Positions 46,051-57,404 are shown, numbered from the stretch's first letter. The stretch: 64,000 bases of DNA from Cellulophaga sp. F20128 (GCF_023015805.1 NZ_JALKBA010000001.1:432046-496045); one strand, 5' to 3'. The notes: generated by a model from the letters alone, not told the origin. Numbers and translations are program-made.

Positions 46051-48456
46051 TTATTCACCAATGATATGGAGCTCATTAAAATCCTTGCTCACTACAAAGG
46101 TATTGCCTTCATTTAATTCTAAATCTGCAAATAGAATTTCTTCATTATCTACTTCAATTTTTGCAATGGTAAATGGCAATCCATGTAATTTAATTTTAAA
46201 CGTATCATAGGTTGTAATAAACTTACCAGACTTGTGTTGTTGAATAATAAGTTGGTTCTCTTTCCCTGTTAATTTAAAATTACGCAAGCTATACCGTCCT
46301 TTGATATAGTCATAGCCGTCATTTGCATCTTCATATACCATAGATTTTTCACTTCCTACTTTATAATACGTATCTAAAGTAAGTTGTTCAATAACCAACT
46401 CCCCTACATACTGCTGCACAGGATATTTTGGTATAATAGCACCTTCTTTTACAAATAATGGCATACTATCTAAATCTGCATCTACCCAACGTTCCTTGCC
46501 ACCAACTACCACCTCATCATTCCAGTAATTGTACCAATTCCCTCTAGGCACATACATTCTACGCCCTTTGGCATTAGGCTCTATAATTGGACATGCTAAA
46601 ATATGATCTCCAAAGAGAAATTCATCTGTTCTAAAGTGTGTTTGAACATCTTCTTGATCAAAAAGTACTAATGATTTTAGCATTGGAGTTCCCTCATTAG
46701 CATATTGCCAAAATGTACTGTACAAATACGGCAAAAGTTGGTACCTTATTTCTATAAACTTTCGTACAACATCTGTAATTTCATCGCCAAAGGTCCAAGG
46801 TTCTTGCTCACCGTGATCTCCTGATGAGTGGGTTCTACAAAACGGGTGAAAAACACCTAATTGAATCCACCTTGCGTATAATTCACCGTTAGGTTGTTCT
46901 GCAAATCCACCAATGTCTGACCCTGCAAAGGAAAATCCAGACATACACATGCGTTGTGCTTGAATGTTTGCAATCCATAAATGCTCCCAAGAAGCAATAT
47001 TATCACCTGTCCAGGTAGACGTATATCTTTGTGTACCTGAGTAGGCTGAACGGGTTATTACAAAAGGCCGCTGCGGATAAGCGTACTTCTTTAGCCCTTG
47101 GTATGTAGCCCTTGCCATTTGCATTCCGTATATGTTATGCGCTTTTCTATGGCTACATGGGTTTCCATCATAATCATGACGCACATCGTTGGGGAATGAT
47201 TTGTTAGGAACTTCCATAACGGCTGGCTCATTCATATCATTCCAAACACCTCTAACGCCTATTTCTTCTATTAATTCTTTAAAAAGACCAGACCACCATT
47301 CTCTTACCTTGGGGTTGGTGAAATCTGGAAAATAACACTCTCCAGGCCATACTTTCCCTTTCATATAAGGCCCGTCTGCACGCTTACAAAAATAATCGTT
47401 CTCTAAACCTTCCTTAAAGACATCATATTCCATATCAATCTTAATTCCTGGATCTATGATAACAACTGTTTTAAAACCATCGTCTTCTAACTCCTTCACC
47501 ATTCGTTTCGGATCTGGGAAATACTTTTTATTCCAGGTAAAACATCGAAAACCTTCCATATAATCGATATCCAAATAAATGGCATCACATGGTATTTTAA
47601 GTTCCCTAAATTTATTAGTTACCTCCTTTACTTTAGATTCTGGGTAATAGCTCCATTTACATTGGTGGTACCCTAAGGCCCAAAGCGGAGGTAATTGGTG
47701 TGGTTTACCTGTAAGGTCTGTATAATTAGCCACAACGTCTGTCATTTTTGGACCGTAAATAAAGTAGTAATTCATTTCACCACCTTGAGCCCAAAAACTT
47801 GTTACATTTCTTCTCTCGTGTGAAAAATCGAAAAATGATCTAAAGGTATTATCAAAAAATATTCCGTACGACTTTCCATTGTGAAGGGCTGTATAAAAAG
47901 GAATGGTCTTATAAATGGGGTCTGTTCCTTTACCATAGGCATAGGAATCTGTTACCCAATTTTCAAAACGTTTTCCTTTTAAGTTAAGATGAACTGGCTT
48001 ATCGCCTAAACCATAAAAGCTTTCTCCGTCTTCACAAACCTTACTCATTTTTACTACATCACCTCCAAACTCGTAACTTTCTTCCCAATGAAACCCCAAT
48101 TCATCTTCACTAATAAGCGTCTTATCTGCTGCATCATAGATAGATTTTCTCATATCTGCCTTATAGATATTACAAATCAGTTTGGCAGTAGTAATGATAT
48201 ACCGGTCATCTTCTTCCTGTATTGTTAGATGATTGTATCCCCTACTCGCATATTTTGTAATGGCATACGAAAAATCCTGATCTAAATTATGGGCCGTAGA
48301 ATACCTGAAACGTAATACACTATCTCTGAGTACAGTTAGCTGTAACAAAATTCCGTTATCTGCCTCAAATACTAAAGTGTCTACATTCTTTTCATAGGTA
48401 ATTATCTTTCCAGGAAAAAGGTTTCCTTTATATTCTAGTTCTGTATTGGTAATCAT
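46051..48456 (-). CDS. Alpha-glucosidase, glycoside hydrolase family 31
   Basis: An 801-residue GH31 enzyme, probably an alpha-glucosidase releasing glucose from maltodextrins. The catalytic nucleophile is Asp407 in GVWNDMNEPAV and the acid/base is Asp485 in WTGDNIASW. An N-terminal beta domain (about 1-230) and the proximal and distal C-terminal beta domains are present. No signal peptide is visible, so it acts in the cytoplasm. It is the fourth gene after glgB with a 147-base gap, which has a weak -7-like element (one mismatch). Confidence 0.93.
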   Translation of the reverse strand: MITNTELEYKGNLFPGKIITYEKNVDTLVFEADNGILLQLTVLRDSVLRFRYSTAHNLDQDFSYAITKYASRGYNHLTIQEEDDRYIITTAKLICNIYKADMRKSIYDAADKTLISEDELGFHWEESYEFGGDVVKMSKVCEDGESFYGLGDKPVHLNLKGKRFENWVTDSYAYGKGTDPIYKTIPFYTALHNGKSYGIFFDNTFRSFFDFSHERRNVTSFWAQGGEMNYYFIYGPKMTDVVANYTDLTGKPHQLPPLWALGYHQCKWSYYPESKVKEVTNKFRELKIPCDAIYLDIDYMEGFRCFTWNKKYFPDPKRMVKELEDDGFKTVVIIDPGIKIDMEYDVFKEGLENDYFCKRADGPYMKGKVWPGECYFPDFTNPKVREWWSGLFKELIEEIGVRGVWNDMNEPAVMEVPNKSFPNDVRHDYDGNPCSHRKAHNIYGMQMARATYQGLKKYAYPQRPFVITRSAYSGTQRYTSTWTGDNIASWEHLWIANIQAQRMCMSGFSFAGSDIGGFAEQPNGELYARWIQLGVFHPFCRTHSSGDHGEQEPWTFGDEITDVVRKFIEIRYQLLPYLYSTFWQYANEGTPMLKSLVLFDQEDVQTHFRTDEFLFGDHILACPIIEPNAKGRRMYVPRGNWYNYWNDEVVVGGKERWVDADLDSMPLFVKEGAIIPKYPVQQYVGELVIEQLTLDTYYKVGSEKSMVYEDANDGYDYIKGRYSLRNFKLTGKENQLIIQQHKSGKFITTYDTFKIKLHGLPFTIAKIEVDNEEILFADLELNEGNTFVVSKDFNELHIIGE

Positions 48457-48603
48457 AGTTAGTTTTTATTTGTCAGTACAAATGAACAGCTTTCCGGCAA
48501 CATTAAAAATTATCTTGCAAAGATTTAGTATCTATACGATTAACGTTGATTTTAATTGTTTAAATGGAAAATTGGTCTGCTTTCATTGTGAATTCTATAG
48601 CGT

Positions 48604-50514
48604 CTATTGTTCTAGTTTATACACCATAACGGCTAATGAAGGTAAAGTGATGACTGCTGAGAAAGGCATATTTTGCCATTTTGCCTTCTTAACACTTACT
48701 TTTCTGTTACTTACAATGCCACTACCGTTGTATTTTTTATTGTCTGTATTAAAAATTGGTTTTAAAGAACCTTTCCTTGGAATTCCAATTTGATATTTTT
48801 CTCGCACTACGGGTGTCATGTTGCAAACAACCACTAGGTCCTCTTCTGAATTGTTTCCTTTTCTAATAAAGGAAATAACAGAATTTTCTGCATCACCATA
48901 ATCAATCCATTCGAAGCCTTCATTGCTAAACTGTTTTTCATACAATGCCGGGTTGTTCCTGTAAAGGATATTTAAATCTGTTACCAAATCTTTAATTCCT
49001 TTGTGAAAATCATAGGCTAACAAATGCCAATCTAGGCTCCCTTGAAAATTCCATTCCTCACTTTGTCCAAATTCGCTCCCCATGAACATTAAATTTGTTC
49101 CTGGGTGCGTAAACATATAACCATACAGCAGTCTTAGGTTGGCAAATTGCTGCCATTCATCACCTGTCATTCTTCCACGAATGGATTTTTTACCGTACAC
49201 CACCTCATCATGCGAAAAGGGGAGCATAAAGTTCTCCGTAAATGCATAAGTCATGCTAAAGGTTAAATCGTTTTGATGGTGTTTTCTATAGATACTTTCT
49301 TTTTTAAAATATTCTAAGGTATCATGCATCCATCCCATCATCCATTTCATTCCAAAGCCTAAGCCTCCGGAATAAATGGGCTTAGAAACCATTGGAAAAT
49401 TGGTAGATTCTTCTGCAATGGTTTGTACGTCAGGGAAATTTTTATAGACGGCTTCATTTAATTCTTTAATAAAGGCTATTGCTTCTAAATTCTCATTTCC
49501 TCCATAGATGTTAGGGTCCCACTCCCCATCTTCTCTGGAATAATCCAAATACAACATGGAAGCAACAGCATCTACCCTTAAACCATCTGCATGGTATTGC
49601 TCTAACCAAAATAAAGCATTACTTATTAAAAAGGATTTTACTTCATTGCGCCCGTAATTAAATATCAGGCTTTTCCAGTCGTTATGATACCCTTTTTTTC
49701 GGTCTGGATGTTCGTATACGCAAGTACCATCAAAGAAACCAAGGCCGTGCGCATCTTCAGGAAAATGCGAAGGCACCCAATCTAGAAGGACTCCAATATT
49801 ATTTTGGTGTAATGTATCTACAAGCAACATAAAATCTTCTGGCTTGCCAAATCTAGATGTTGGTGCAAAATAACCCGTTACCTGATACCCCCAAGAAGGA
49901 TCATAGGGATACTCCATAATGGGCATAAATTCTACGTGTGTAAATTGAGTTTCTTTTAAATAATTTACCAGTTCATCTGCCAGCTCTAGATAGGTTAATG
50001 GCCTATCTTCTTCGGCATTGCGTCTCCATGAACCCAAATGTACTTCATATACAGAATACGGCTTATCTAAAGCATTTACATCCTTTCTATTTTTCATCCA
50101 AGCCGTATCTTTCCATTTGTATTTTAAATCCCATACAATGGAAGCTGTGTTTGGTGGATGTTCACAACTCAAAGCATAGGGATCTGCTTTTTCTGTAGTA
50201 ATATTGTTGTGGTTGCTCTGTATTTTATATTTGTACTTTTCTCCTTGTCCTACACCTGGAATAAACCCTTCCCAGATACCAGAACTGTCCCATCGCACAT
50301 CTAATTGGTTATCGCCCTCTACCCAAAAATTAAAATCGCCAATAACAGATACAGCTTTTGCTGATGGTGCCCATACAGCAAAATAAGTGCCTTTTTGCCC
50401 GTCTACAGTTACAAGGTGTGACCCTAATTTTTTATAAAGTTGATAGTGCTTTCCACTTTTAAATAAATCGATATCAAAGTCTGTAAACAAACTATAAGGT
50501 ATTGTTTTTGTCAT
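48604..50514 (-). CDS. glgB: 1,4-alpha-glucan branching enzyme
   Basis: A 636-residue GH13 branching enzyme that makes alpha-1,6 links in glycogen. The CBM48 domain is at about 25-115, with GTYFAVWAPSAKAVSVIGDFNFW. The catalytic residues are Asp315 (LRVDAVASML), Glu368 (TIAEESTNFP) and Asp436 (FSHDEVVYGK). The length fits the short form without the extra N-terminal domain of E. coli. ATG at 50514 was taken rather than an in-frame TTG at 50523, because it lies one base after the glgC stop codon (TAGTATG). Confidence 0.97.
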   Translation of the reverse strand: MTKTIPYSLFTDFDIDLFKSGKHYQLYKKLGSHLVTVDGQKGTYFAVWAPSAKAVSVIGDFNFWVEGDNQLDVRWDSSGIWEGFIPGVGQGEKYKYKIQSNHNNITTEKADPYALSCEHPPNTASIVWDLKYKWKDTAWMKNRKDVNALDKPYSVYEVHLGSWRRNAEEDRPLTYLELADELVNYLKETQFTHVEFMPIMEYPYDPSWGYQVTGYFAPTSRFGKPEDFMLLVDTLHQNNIGVLLDWVPSHFPEDAHGLGFFDGTCVYEHPDRKKGYHNDWKSLIFNYGRNEVKSFLISNALFWLEQYHADGLRVDAVASMLYLDYSREDGEWDPNIYGGNENLEAIAFIKELNEAVYKNFPDVQTIAEESTNFPMVSKPIYSGGLGFGMKWMMGWMHDTLEYFKKESIYRKHHQNDLTFSMTYAFTENFMLPFSHDEVVYGKKSIRGRMTGDEWQQFANLRLLYGYMFTHPGTNLMFMGSEFGQSEEWNFQGSLDWHLLAYDFHKGIKDLVTDLNILYRNNPALYEKQFSNEGFEWIDYGDAENSVISFIRKGNNSEEDLVVVCNMTPVVREKYQIGIPRKGSLKPIFNTDNKKYNGSGIVSNRKVSVKKAKWQNMPFSAVITLPSLAVMVYKLEQ

Positions 50515-50515
50515 A

Positions 50516-51781
50516 CTATTCAATTACGTATCCGCTAGGAATTACTGCGCCTTTTTTAATAACTACAATGCCTTCTTTTATAACATAGGTGTCTGTTTCT
50601 GTATCCTCTAAATGGTTTCCTCCGTTTATGGTTACATTATCTCCAACCCTACAATTCTTGTCAATTATAACTTTATTAATGATGCAATTCTCTCCAATAC
50701 CCGCCAAAATTTCGATTTTATTCTTTTCTATTTCTTCCAAAGATTCATAGTAATCATTTCCCATCATATATGTGTTTGTCACCACAGAACCCTTACCAAT
50801 TCTAGACCGAACACCTATAACAGATGATTCAATTTTTTTTGCATGAATAATACATCCCTCAGCAATTACAGTTTTTTTAAACTCAGTCTCTGATATTTTG
50901 GAAGTAGGTAAAATCCTTGCATTGGTATACACCCTTTGATTCATATCATACAGGTTAAATTTTGGGATATCATCAGTAAGTCCAATATTGGCTTCAAAAA
51001 ATGATTCTATATTACCAATATCTGTCCAATAGCCCTCAAACTGATAACTTGTCACTTTACGCTTTCCTATTGACTGTGGTATTATTTCCTTACCAAAATC
51101 TACAGTAGACTCATCTTTCATTAGTTCAATTAACAGTTCTCTATTAAACACATAGATCCCCATAGATCCCAAATGATTTCGGCCTTCTGATTTCATCTCT
51201 TCACTTACTGGAGAGGTCCATTCTGGCAACAGATCTGCGCTTGGTTTTTCAATGAAGGATGTAATATTATCTTCATCATCGGTTTTTAAAATTCCAAAAG
51301 CAGGAGCTTCCTTGGCTTTTACTGGAACCGTTCCTATAGTAATATCGGCCTTACTATCTATATGCTTTTGTACCATATCATTATAATTCATATGATACAA
51401 TTGATCTCCGGATAATATCAGCGCATATTCAAAATCATGCAGTAAGAAATGGTGCATGCTTTGACGCACTGCATCTGCAGTTCCTTGAAACCAAGTTTCG
51501 TTATCTGGGGTTTGTTCTGCAGCCAAAACATCTACAAAAGCAGCGCTAAAAAAACTAAAGTGATAGGTGTTTTTGATATGCTTATTTAAAGATGCTGAAT
51601 TAAACTGTGTTAACACAAACATTCTTTTAATATTAGAATTTATACAATTCGATATTGGTATGTCTACCAATCTATATTTTCCAGCAATTGGTACCGCTGG
51701 TTTAGATCTTGCTGCCGTTAATGGATACAATCTGGAGCCTTGGCCTCCACCTAAGATAATGGATAATACTTTCTCGTTCAT
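50516..51781 (-). CDS. glgC: Glucose-1-phosphate adenylyltransferase
   Basis: A 421-residue ADP-glucose pyrophosphorylase, the first committed step of glycogen synthesis. The nucleotide-binding start is LGGGQGSRLYPLTAARSKPA (about 11-30), followed by RLVDIPISNCINS. The C-terminal part is a left-handed beta-helix with repeated I-G-x-G-S and I-G-E-N-C turns. It overlaps glgA by 4 bases and glgB begins one base after it. Confidence 0.97.
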   Translation of the reverse strand: MNEKVLSIILGGGQGSRLYPLTAARSKPAVPIAGKYRLVDIPISNCINSNIKRMFVLTQFNSASLNKHIKNTYHFSFFSAAFVDVLAAEQTPDNETWFQGTADAVRQSMHHFLLHDFEYALILSGDQLYHMNYNDMVQKHIDSKADITIGTVPVKAKEAPAFGILKTDDEDNITSFIEKPSADLLPEWTSPVSEEMKSEGRNHLGSMGIYVFNRELLIELMKDESTVDFGKEIIPQSIGKRKVTSYQFEGYWTDIGNIESFFEANIGLTDDIPKFNLYDMNQRVYTNARILPTSKISETEFKKTVIAEGCIIHAKKIESSVIGVRSRIGKGSVVTNTYMMGNDYYESLEEIEKNKIEILAGIGENCIINKVIIDKNCRVGDNVTINGGNHLEDTETDTYVIKEGIVVIKKGAVIPSGYVIE

Positions 51782-53193
51782 AATTGGTTATTTAGTGCTT
51801 TATACAAATTAATATATTGAAGTGCAGAGGCATCCCATGAGTGGTCAATTCCCATAATATACCTTCTTATTTTTATAAATTTTGTCTTGGTTTTATAGAG
51901 TGCTGTACCCCGCTCTATCGCATTGATCATTTCGTCCACATTAACTTCCTGGTGACAAATTCCAAATCCGTCTGCTTCCGTTATATCGGTAATAGTATCT
52001 TTTAAACCTCCTATACTCCTTACAATGGGGATAGTTCCATATCGCAGGGCATACATTTGGTTTAACCCACAAGGCTCTACCCGCGATGGCATTAATAGAA
52101 AATCTGCTCCCGCATAGATAATATGCGATAGTTTTTCATCGTATCCTATAAAGGCGTTATAGGCTCCCGGATACAGCTCTATTAATCCAAACAGTGCCGA
52201 TTCTATCTCTGACTGTCCAGAGCCTAATACGAGCACATTTATTTCGTTACTTTTTAACGCCTTGAATATGGCCTCTGGCAATAAGTCTGCCCCTTTTTCA
52301 CCTACTAATCTTCCTATAAATGCAAATAATGGTTTTTCTATATCTAGATTAAATTCCTTACAAAGCCAAGCCTTATTTGCCTGACGGCCTGCCGCAACAG
52401 TTTTTTCTGTATAGTTTTGAACGATATAGGTATCTGTTTCTGGATTCCATACCTTGGCATCAATACCATTTAGTATGCCAACGCTCTTACTTCTTTCAGC
52501 ACTTAATAAACCTTCCAAACCATTTGCCTCTAATTGCAATTCTTCCATATAGCTCGGGGAAACGGTAGTTACGCTCCAAGCGCATTTTATAGCTGCAGCA
52601 AGTGGGTTTATAGAACTTCCCCAGTCTAATAGGCCTACATTATGAAAATCAAACTCTGGAATAAGATCTACTTTTTCATGTGAAAACCATCCCTGATATT
52701 GGGCATTGTGAATTGTGGTTACAACCGGAATTTTATTTAAACTTTTATAGTTATGGCACTCTTGTAACATAAAAGGAATAAGCCCTGTATGATGGTCATG
52801 ACAATGAATAATTTCTGGTTTTTTGTCTAGGGTTAGTATCCAATCTAAGGCGGCTATTTGGAAAGCTATAAACCGATCTGTGTCATTTGCAGAATATACA
52901 TAGTCTTTATACAATAGCTCTGGAACATCTACAAAATAGACATCAAAATCTAGGGGGTTATTGGCAAGCATTCGTATGCTAAAGTTTAATTTATAAACCC
53001 CAAGAGCTACAGTAGATTCATATATGGTTTTAAAGGAGTTTTGCTCTACAAACTTATTCTTGTAATACGGCATAATTACCGCACTAGTATAACCAAGTTT
53101 GTTTTGGTATTTTGGGAGGGATCCAACAACATCTGCCAATCCTCCAACTTTGGCTACTGGATAACATTCTGCACTTATATGAATAATTTGCAT
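51778..53193 (-). CDS. glgA: Glycogen synthase (ADP-glucose)
   Basis: A 471-residue GT5 glycogen synthase that adds glucose from ADP-glucose. The ADP-glucose motif is KVGGLADVVGSLP (15-27). The C-terminal half has the GT-B second domain with FIGRLVGEKGADLLPEAI and SRVEPCGLNQMYALRYGTIP. First gene of the glgA-glgC-glgB-GH31 operon. No exact promoter element was found in the 274 bases upstream. Confidence 0.96.
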   Translation of the reverse strand: MQIIHISAECYPVAKVGGLADVVGSLPKYQNKLGYTSAVIMPYYKNKFVEQNSFKTIYESTVALGVYKLNFSIRMLANNPLDFDVYFVDVPELLYKDYVYSANDTDRFIAFQIAALDWILTLDKKPEIIHCHDHHTGLIPFMLQECHNYKSLNKIPVVTTIHNAQYQGWFSHEKVDLIPEFDFHNVGLLDWGSSINPLAAAIKCAWSVTTVSPSYMEELQLEANGLEGLLSAERSKSVGILNGIDAKVWNPETDTYIVQNYTEKTVAAGRQANKAWLCKEFNLDIEKPLFAFIGRLVGEKGADLLPEAIFKALKSNEINVLVLGSGQSEIESALFGLIELYPGAYNAFIGYDEKLSHIIYAGADFLLMPSRVEPCGLNQMYALRYGTIPIVRSIGGLKDTITDITEADGFGICHQEVNVDEMINAIERGTALYKTKTKFIKIRRYIMGIDHSWDASALQYINLYKALNNQL

Positions 53194-53370
53194 ATATAGA
53201 TATTAGATAATTTAAAAAACCCTTGTTTTGTTTTGGAATTTAACTTTAGAAATAATGATAAATACGCACTCACTTAACCCACTTTGCTAATACATCCTAA
53301 AATTTAGGCATAAATTTTAAGATATTGAGATAATAAGTTGAAAAAAAATAAAAATACTTTAGTGCATAAA

Positions 53371-53396
53371 AAAACCTCACTAGAAAGTGAGGTTTT
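53371..53396. terminator. Terminator after atpG
   Basis: Inverted repeat AAAACCTCACT / AGTGAGGTTTT with the loop AGAA, 72 bases after the atpG stop codon on the minus strand. It closes the ATP synthase operon, so no beta or epsilon gene follows. Confidence 0.85.
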
Positions 53397-53467
53397 AAAT
53401 CAATATAAATTTTAAAGCTAATCTATTGCGAATCAACGCTTCAGATTAATACCTGAATGACGCTCTT

Positions 53468-54328
53468 TTAATTATTAAGTGCTTCTGCACCACCAACAAT
53501 TTCTAAGATTTCATTTGTAATTGAAGCTTGTCTTGCCTTGTTGTATTTAAGTTTAAGCTGATCTCTTAACTCAGTTGCATTATCTGTTGCTTTGTGCATG
53601 GCTGTCATACGTGCGCCATGTTCACTTGCAAAAGAGTCCCTAACACTTTTATACAATTGTGTTTTTAGGGATTTTGGTATTAATTGTTCAACAATCTCAC
53701 TTTCCGAAGGATCGAAGATATAATCTGTGCTCGTTGCAATTTCTCCTTCAATAGGGGCAATTGGTAAAAATTGCTCTGTCATTACAATTTGTGTAGCAGC
53801 ATTTTTAAACTTATTGTAGACTACATCAATTCTATCGTAAGATCCACTACTAAATTGCTCCATAAGGTCCTCAGCAATGGCGGCAACATTATCAAAGGTT
53901 AAGTCATCAAACACTTCACTATGGTTTGCTACAACAGTATTGTTCTTTCCAAGAAAGTCGTTTGCTTTTTTGCCGATAACAAGATAATCTACCTCTTTTC
54001 CGGCATAGTTGTTTTGTGCTAAAGAAACACTTTGCTTTAGAATGTTGGAATTAAAAGCACCACACAAACCACGGTTTGATGTAATGGAAACAATCAACAC
54101 TTTTTTAACTTCTCGTTCTTCTGCATATTTACTACTAGAATCCGCATCTAAATTAGCACTTAAGCTTTGTAAAAGCTCCGTTAATTTATCAGAATAAGGC
54201 CGCATTGCAGTAATTGCATCTTGTGCTTTCTTCAACTTAGCGGCAGATACCATTTTCATGGCACTTGTAATCTGCATCGTTGAAGATACTGATGCTATTC
54301 TGTTCCGTATTTCTTTTAAGTTTGCCAT
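53468..54328 (-). CDS. atpG: ATP synthase gamma subunit
   Basis: A 286-residue central rotor subunit. It opens ANLKEIRNRIASVSSTMQITSAMKMVSAAKLKK-like (given in parts: NLKEIRNRIASV, TSAMKMVSAAKLKKAQ) and ends with the helix ITNEILEIVGGAEAL, both family marks. The Rossmann-like middle (LIVSITSNRGLCGAFN) is complete. It is the last gene of the operon, 72 bases after atpA. Confidence 0.97.
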   Translation of the reverse strand: MANLKEIRNRIASVSSTMQITSAMKMVSAAKLKKAQDAITAMRPYSDKLTELLQSLSANLDADSSSKYAEEREVKKVLIVSITSNRGLCGAFNSNILKQSVSLAQNNYAGKEVDYLVIGKKANDFLGKNNTVVANHSEVFDDLTFDNVAAIAEDLMEQFSSGSYDRIDVVYNKFKNAATQIVMTEQFLPIAPIEGEIATSTDYIFDPSESEIVEQLIPKSLKTQLYKSVRDSFASEHGARMTAMHKATDNATELRDQLKLKYNKARQASITNEILEIVGGAEALNN

Positions 54329-54400
54329 ATTTTAGTCCGTAGTATTGAGAATTAAGTAGTGGGATCTAAGGATCACACTACTCAATACTAAAAATCTGTG

Positions 54401-55981
54401 TTATGCTTTATATTTTGCTGAAAGGTCTTTACATACATTAAATAATGTATCTGTTACCTCATCCGTTAATTTACCAGCTTTTAAAGAATCTAAAACATCT
54501 CTATGCTTAGCGTTTAAGAATTCAATATAATCAGCTTCAAATTCTTTTATTTTATCAACCGGAACGTTCTTTAATAAGTTTTTAGATCCAGCATAAATGA
54601 TAGCTACTTGATCTTCCACAGTAAACGGATCGTTTTGTGCTTGTTTCAAGATTTCCACATTTCGCTTTCCTTTTTCAATAACGTTTAATGTAGAGGCATC
54701 CAAATCAGAACCAAACTTAGCAAATGCTTCTAGTTCACGATATTGCGCTTGATCTAACTTTAAAGTTCCAGATACTTTCTTCATCGATTTAATCTGAGCG
54801 TTACCACCCACACGAGATACAGAAATACCTACGTTAATTGCCGGACGAACACCAGAGTTAAACAAATCACCATCTAAGAAAATTTGCCCATCCGTAATTG
54901 AAATTACGTTTGTAGGAATATAGGCAGATACATCACCTGCTTGGGTTTCAATAATTGGCAAGGCTGTTAAAGAACCACCCCCTTTTACGATTGGTTTTAA
55001 CGAATCTGGAAGATCGTTCATTTCCTTTGCAATATCATCATCATTGATCACTTTTGCAGAACGCTCTAACAATCTAGAGTGTAGGTAGAAAACATCACCT
55101 GGGTACGCCTCACGTCCTGGAGGACGACGTAATAATAAAGAAACCTCACGGTAAGCTACTGCTTGTTTTGACAAATCATCAAAAACAATTAAAGCGGGTC
55201 TACCAGTATCTCTAAAATACTCTCCAATAGATGCTCCTGTAAAAGGTGCATATACTTGCATTGCAGCAGGATCTGATGCATTTGCAGCAACTATAGTAGT
55301 GTAAGCCAATGCTCCTTTTTCCTCAAGAGTTTTAGCGATTAAAGCTACTGTTGACGCTTTTTGTCCAACAGCAACATAGATACAATACACAGGGTTACCT
55401 GCGTCATAAAATTCTTTTTGATTTAAGATGGCATCAATACAAACCGTAGTTTTACCCGTTTGTCTGTCACCAATTACCAACTCACGTTGCCCTCTACCTA
55501 CAGGAATCATAGCATCAATAGCCTTAATACCTGTTTGCAATGGTTCCGTTACCGGTTCTCTATAAATAACCCCAGGAGCTTTACGCTCTAATGGCATTTC
55601 ATAGGTTTTACCTGCAATTGGTCCTTTACCATCAATAGGATTTCCCAATGTATCTACAACACGACCAACAATACCTTCACCTACATTTACAGATGCGATA
55701 CGGTTTGTACGTTTTACAGTAGAACCTTCTTTAACTCCTATTGAAGCTCCTAATAATACAATACCAACGTTATCTTCTTCTAGGTTAAGTACAATACCTT
55801 CTAAACCACCTTCGAATTCAACTAATTCTCCGTATTGAGCGTTAGCTAATCCGTAGGCGCGTACAATACCATCACCTACTTGTAATACTGACCCTACTTC
55901 ATCCAAAGATGCACTTGTGTCAAATCCAGATAATTGTTGCTTTAAAATTGCTGATACTTCAGCGGCTTTTACTCCTGCCAT
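54401..55981 (-). CDS. atpA: ATP synthase alpha subunit
   Basis: A 526-residue F1 alpha subunit. The P-loop is GDRQTGKT and the following [18 protein letters not shown] is standard; [20 protein letters not shown] lies near the C-terminal domain. Length is usual. It lies between atpH (45 bases) and atpG. Confidence 0.98.
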   Translation of the reverse strand: MAGVKAAEVSAILKQQLSGFDTSASLDEVGSVLQVGDGIVRAYGLANAQYGELVEFEGGLEGIVLNLEEDNVGIVLLGASIGVKEGSTVKRTNRIASVNVGEGIVGRVVDTLGNPIDGKGPIAGKTYEMPLERKAPGVIYREPVTEPLQTGIKAIDAMIPVGRGQRELVIGDRQTGKTTVCIDAILNQKEFYDAGNPVYCIYVAVGQKASTVALIAKTLEEKGALAYTTIVAANASDPAAMQVYAPFTGASIGEYFRDTGRPALIVFDDLSKQAVAYREVSLLLRRPPGREAYPGDVFYLHSRLLERSAKVINDDDIAKEMNDLPDSLKPIVKGGGSLTALPIIETQAGDVSAYIPTNVISITDGQIFLDGDLFNSGVRPAINVGISVSRVGGNAQIKSMKKVSGTLKLDQAQYRELEAFAKFGSDLDASTLNVIEKGKRNVEILKQAQNDPFTVEDQVAIIYAGSKNLLKNVPVDKIKEFEADYIEFLNAKHRDVLDSLKAGKLTDEVTDTLFNVCKDLSAKYKA

Positions 55982-56026
55982 GTTGTTTTAATTATATTGC
56001 AAAGTTCCTAAGTAAATCCTTAGAAA

Positions 56027-56566
56027 CTATAGACTGTTTGTAAATTCTCTTTTTAAACCATTTAATTTATGAGCGATACTAGCATCAAACTGCAAATCGC
56101 CATATCTCAGTACAAAACCACCAATAATGTTTTCGTCTATAGTATTTTCTATAGTAATAGTATCAGCAGTTATTGTCTTTAATTTTGTCAAAATTTTTGC
56201 TTCTAACTCAGAAGTTAAAGGTACAACAGTTGTAACATAAGCAACTCCTTGTCCCTTTAATTTTTCATTAAGGATGATAAATTTTTCTGCAACTTCTTTT
56301 AAAAGTGACACTCTTTTATTATCAACTAGTAGCGATATAAGTTCTTCTGATATCGTATTAAACCCTGAAAAAACTGCTAATAGAGCCGACTTTTTCACTT
56401 CTCCTTTCACTACTGGACTACCCAATAAATCCTGAAGTTCTTTACTGTCAGATATTGTTTGTACTACAGAACGCATGTCTTTATCAACTGCTTCTGTAGC
56501 TTTATTTTCAACCGCTTGGCTTAAAATAGCTTTGGCGTATCTTATGGCTGCTCTAGACTCGTTCAT
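56027..56566 (-). CDS. atpH: ATP synthase delta subunit
   Basis: A 179-residue OSCP-type subunit that links F1 to the peripheral stalk. It starts SRAAIRYAKAIL and ends in the typical IIGGFVLRYGDLQFDASIAHKLN region. It is 13 bases after atpF. All parts present. Confidence 0.95.
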   Translation of the reverse strand: MNESRAAIRYAKAILSQAVENKATEAVDKDMRSVVQTISDSKELQDLLGSPVVKGEVKKSALLAVFSGFNTISEELISLLVDNKRVSLLKEVAEKFIILNEKLKGQGVAYVTTVVPLTSELEAKILTKLKTITADTITIENTIDENIIGGFVLRYGDLQFDASIAHKLNGLKREFTNSL

Positions 56567-56579
56567 TGCTCTTCTATTG

Positions 56580-57080
56580 TTAGTTTAATTTAATATCTCC
56601 TAACATATCTTCAACCAACTTTAACTGCTTGTCTTTGTTAGACAATTGTTCTTTAATAACCTTCTCTGCAATTTCTACAGATAAATTAGCCACTTGGTTT
56701 TTAATATCTGCAACTGCAGCTTTCTTTTCACTTTCTATCGTTGCCTGTGCTTGAGCAATTAACTTATCACCTTCAACCTTAGAGATTTCTTTTGCATCTG
56801 CTACAATTTTATCTTTTATCTCACGTGCTTCCTTAAGCATCGCTTCTCTTTCTGAACGTGCTTCCTGCAACAAACGTTCGCTATCTGCGGTAACATTTTG
56901 CATTTCTTTCTTTGCGTTCTCAGCAGCAGATAAAGCGTCTTGAATACCACTTTCGCGGTCCTCAATAGCATTCATTATTGGTTTCCATGCAAATTTCACC
57001 ATTAAAGCAATCAATACCAACAATAGTATGGTTTGCATTATAAATAGGCCTGGAGAAAAATCGTTAAGTAATGTTTCCAT
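56580..57080 (-). CDS. atpF: ATP synthase b subunit
   Basis: A 166-residue peripheral stalk subunit. One membrane helix near the N-terminus (about 8-28) is followed by the motif WKPIMNAIEDRESGIQDALS and a long charged coiled coil to the end. Standard size. Confidence 0.95.
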   Translation of the reverse strand: METLLNDFSPGLFIMQTILLLVLIALMVKFAWKPIMNAIEDRESGIQDALSAAENAKKEMQNVTADSERLLQEARSEREAMLKEAREIKDKIVADAKEISKVEGDKLIAQAQATIESEKKAAVADIKNQVANLSVEIAEKVIKEQLSNKDKQLKLVEDMLGDIKLN

Positions 57081-57165
57081 TATATGTTTTGTTTTGTTTA
57101 ATTTTTAAAGACACAGCCTGCAACCAACCGTTACAGGTTTGTGTCTTTGAACATTTGTTTGGTTC

Positions 57166-57384
<219 letters not shown>

Positions 57385-57404
57385 TTAAATTAAAAAAACT
57401 CGAA

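Noticed and set aside
48446..48793. A 115-codon frame antisense to glgB and across the glgB-GH31 gap
   Set aside because: Most of it is the shadow of glgB; no independent evidence for expression.
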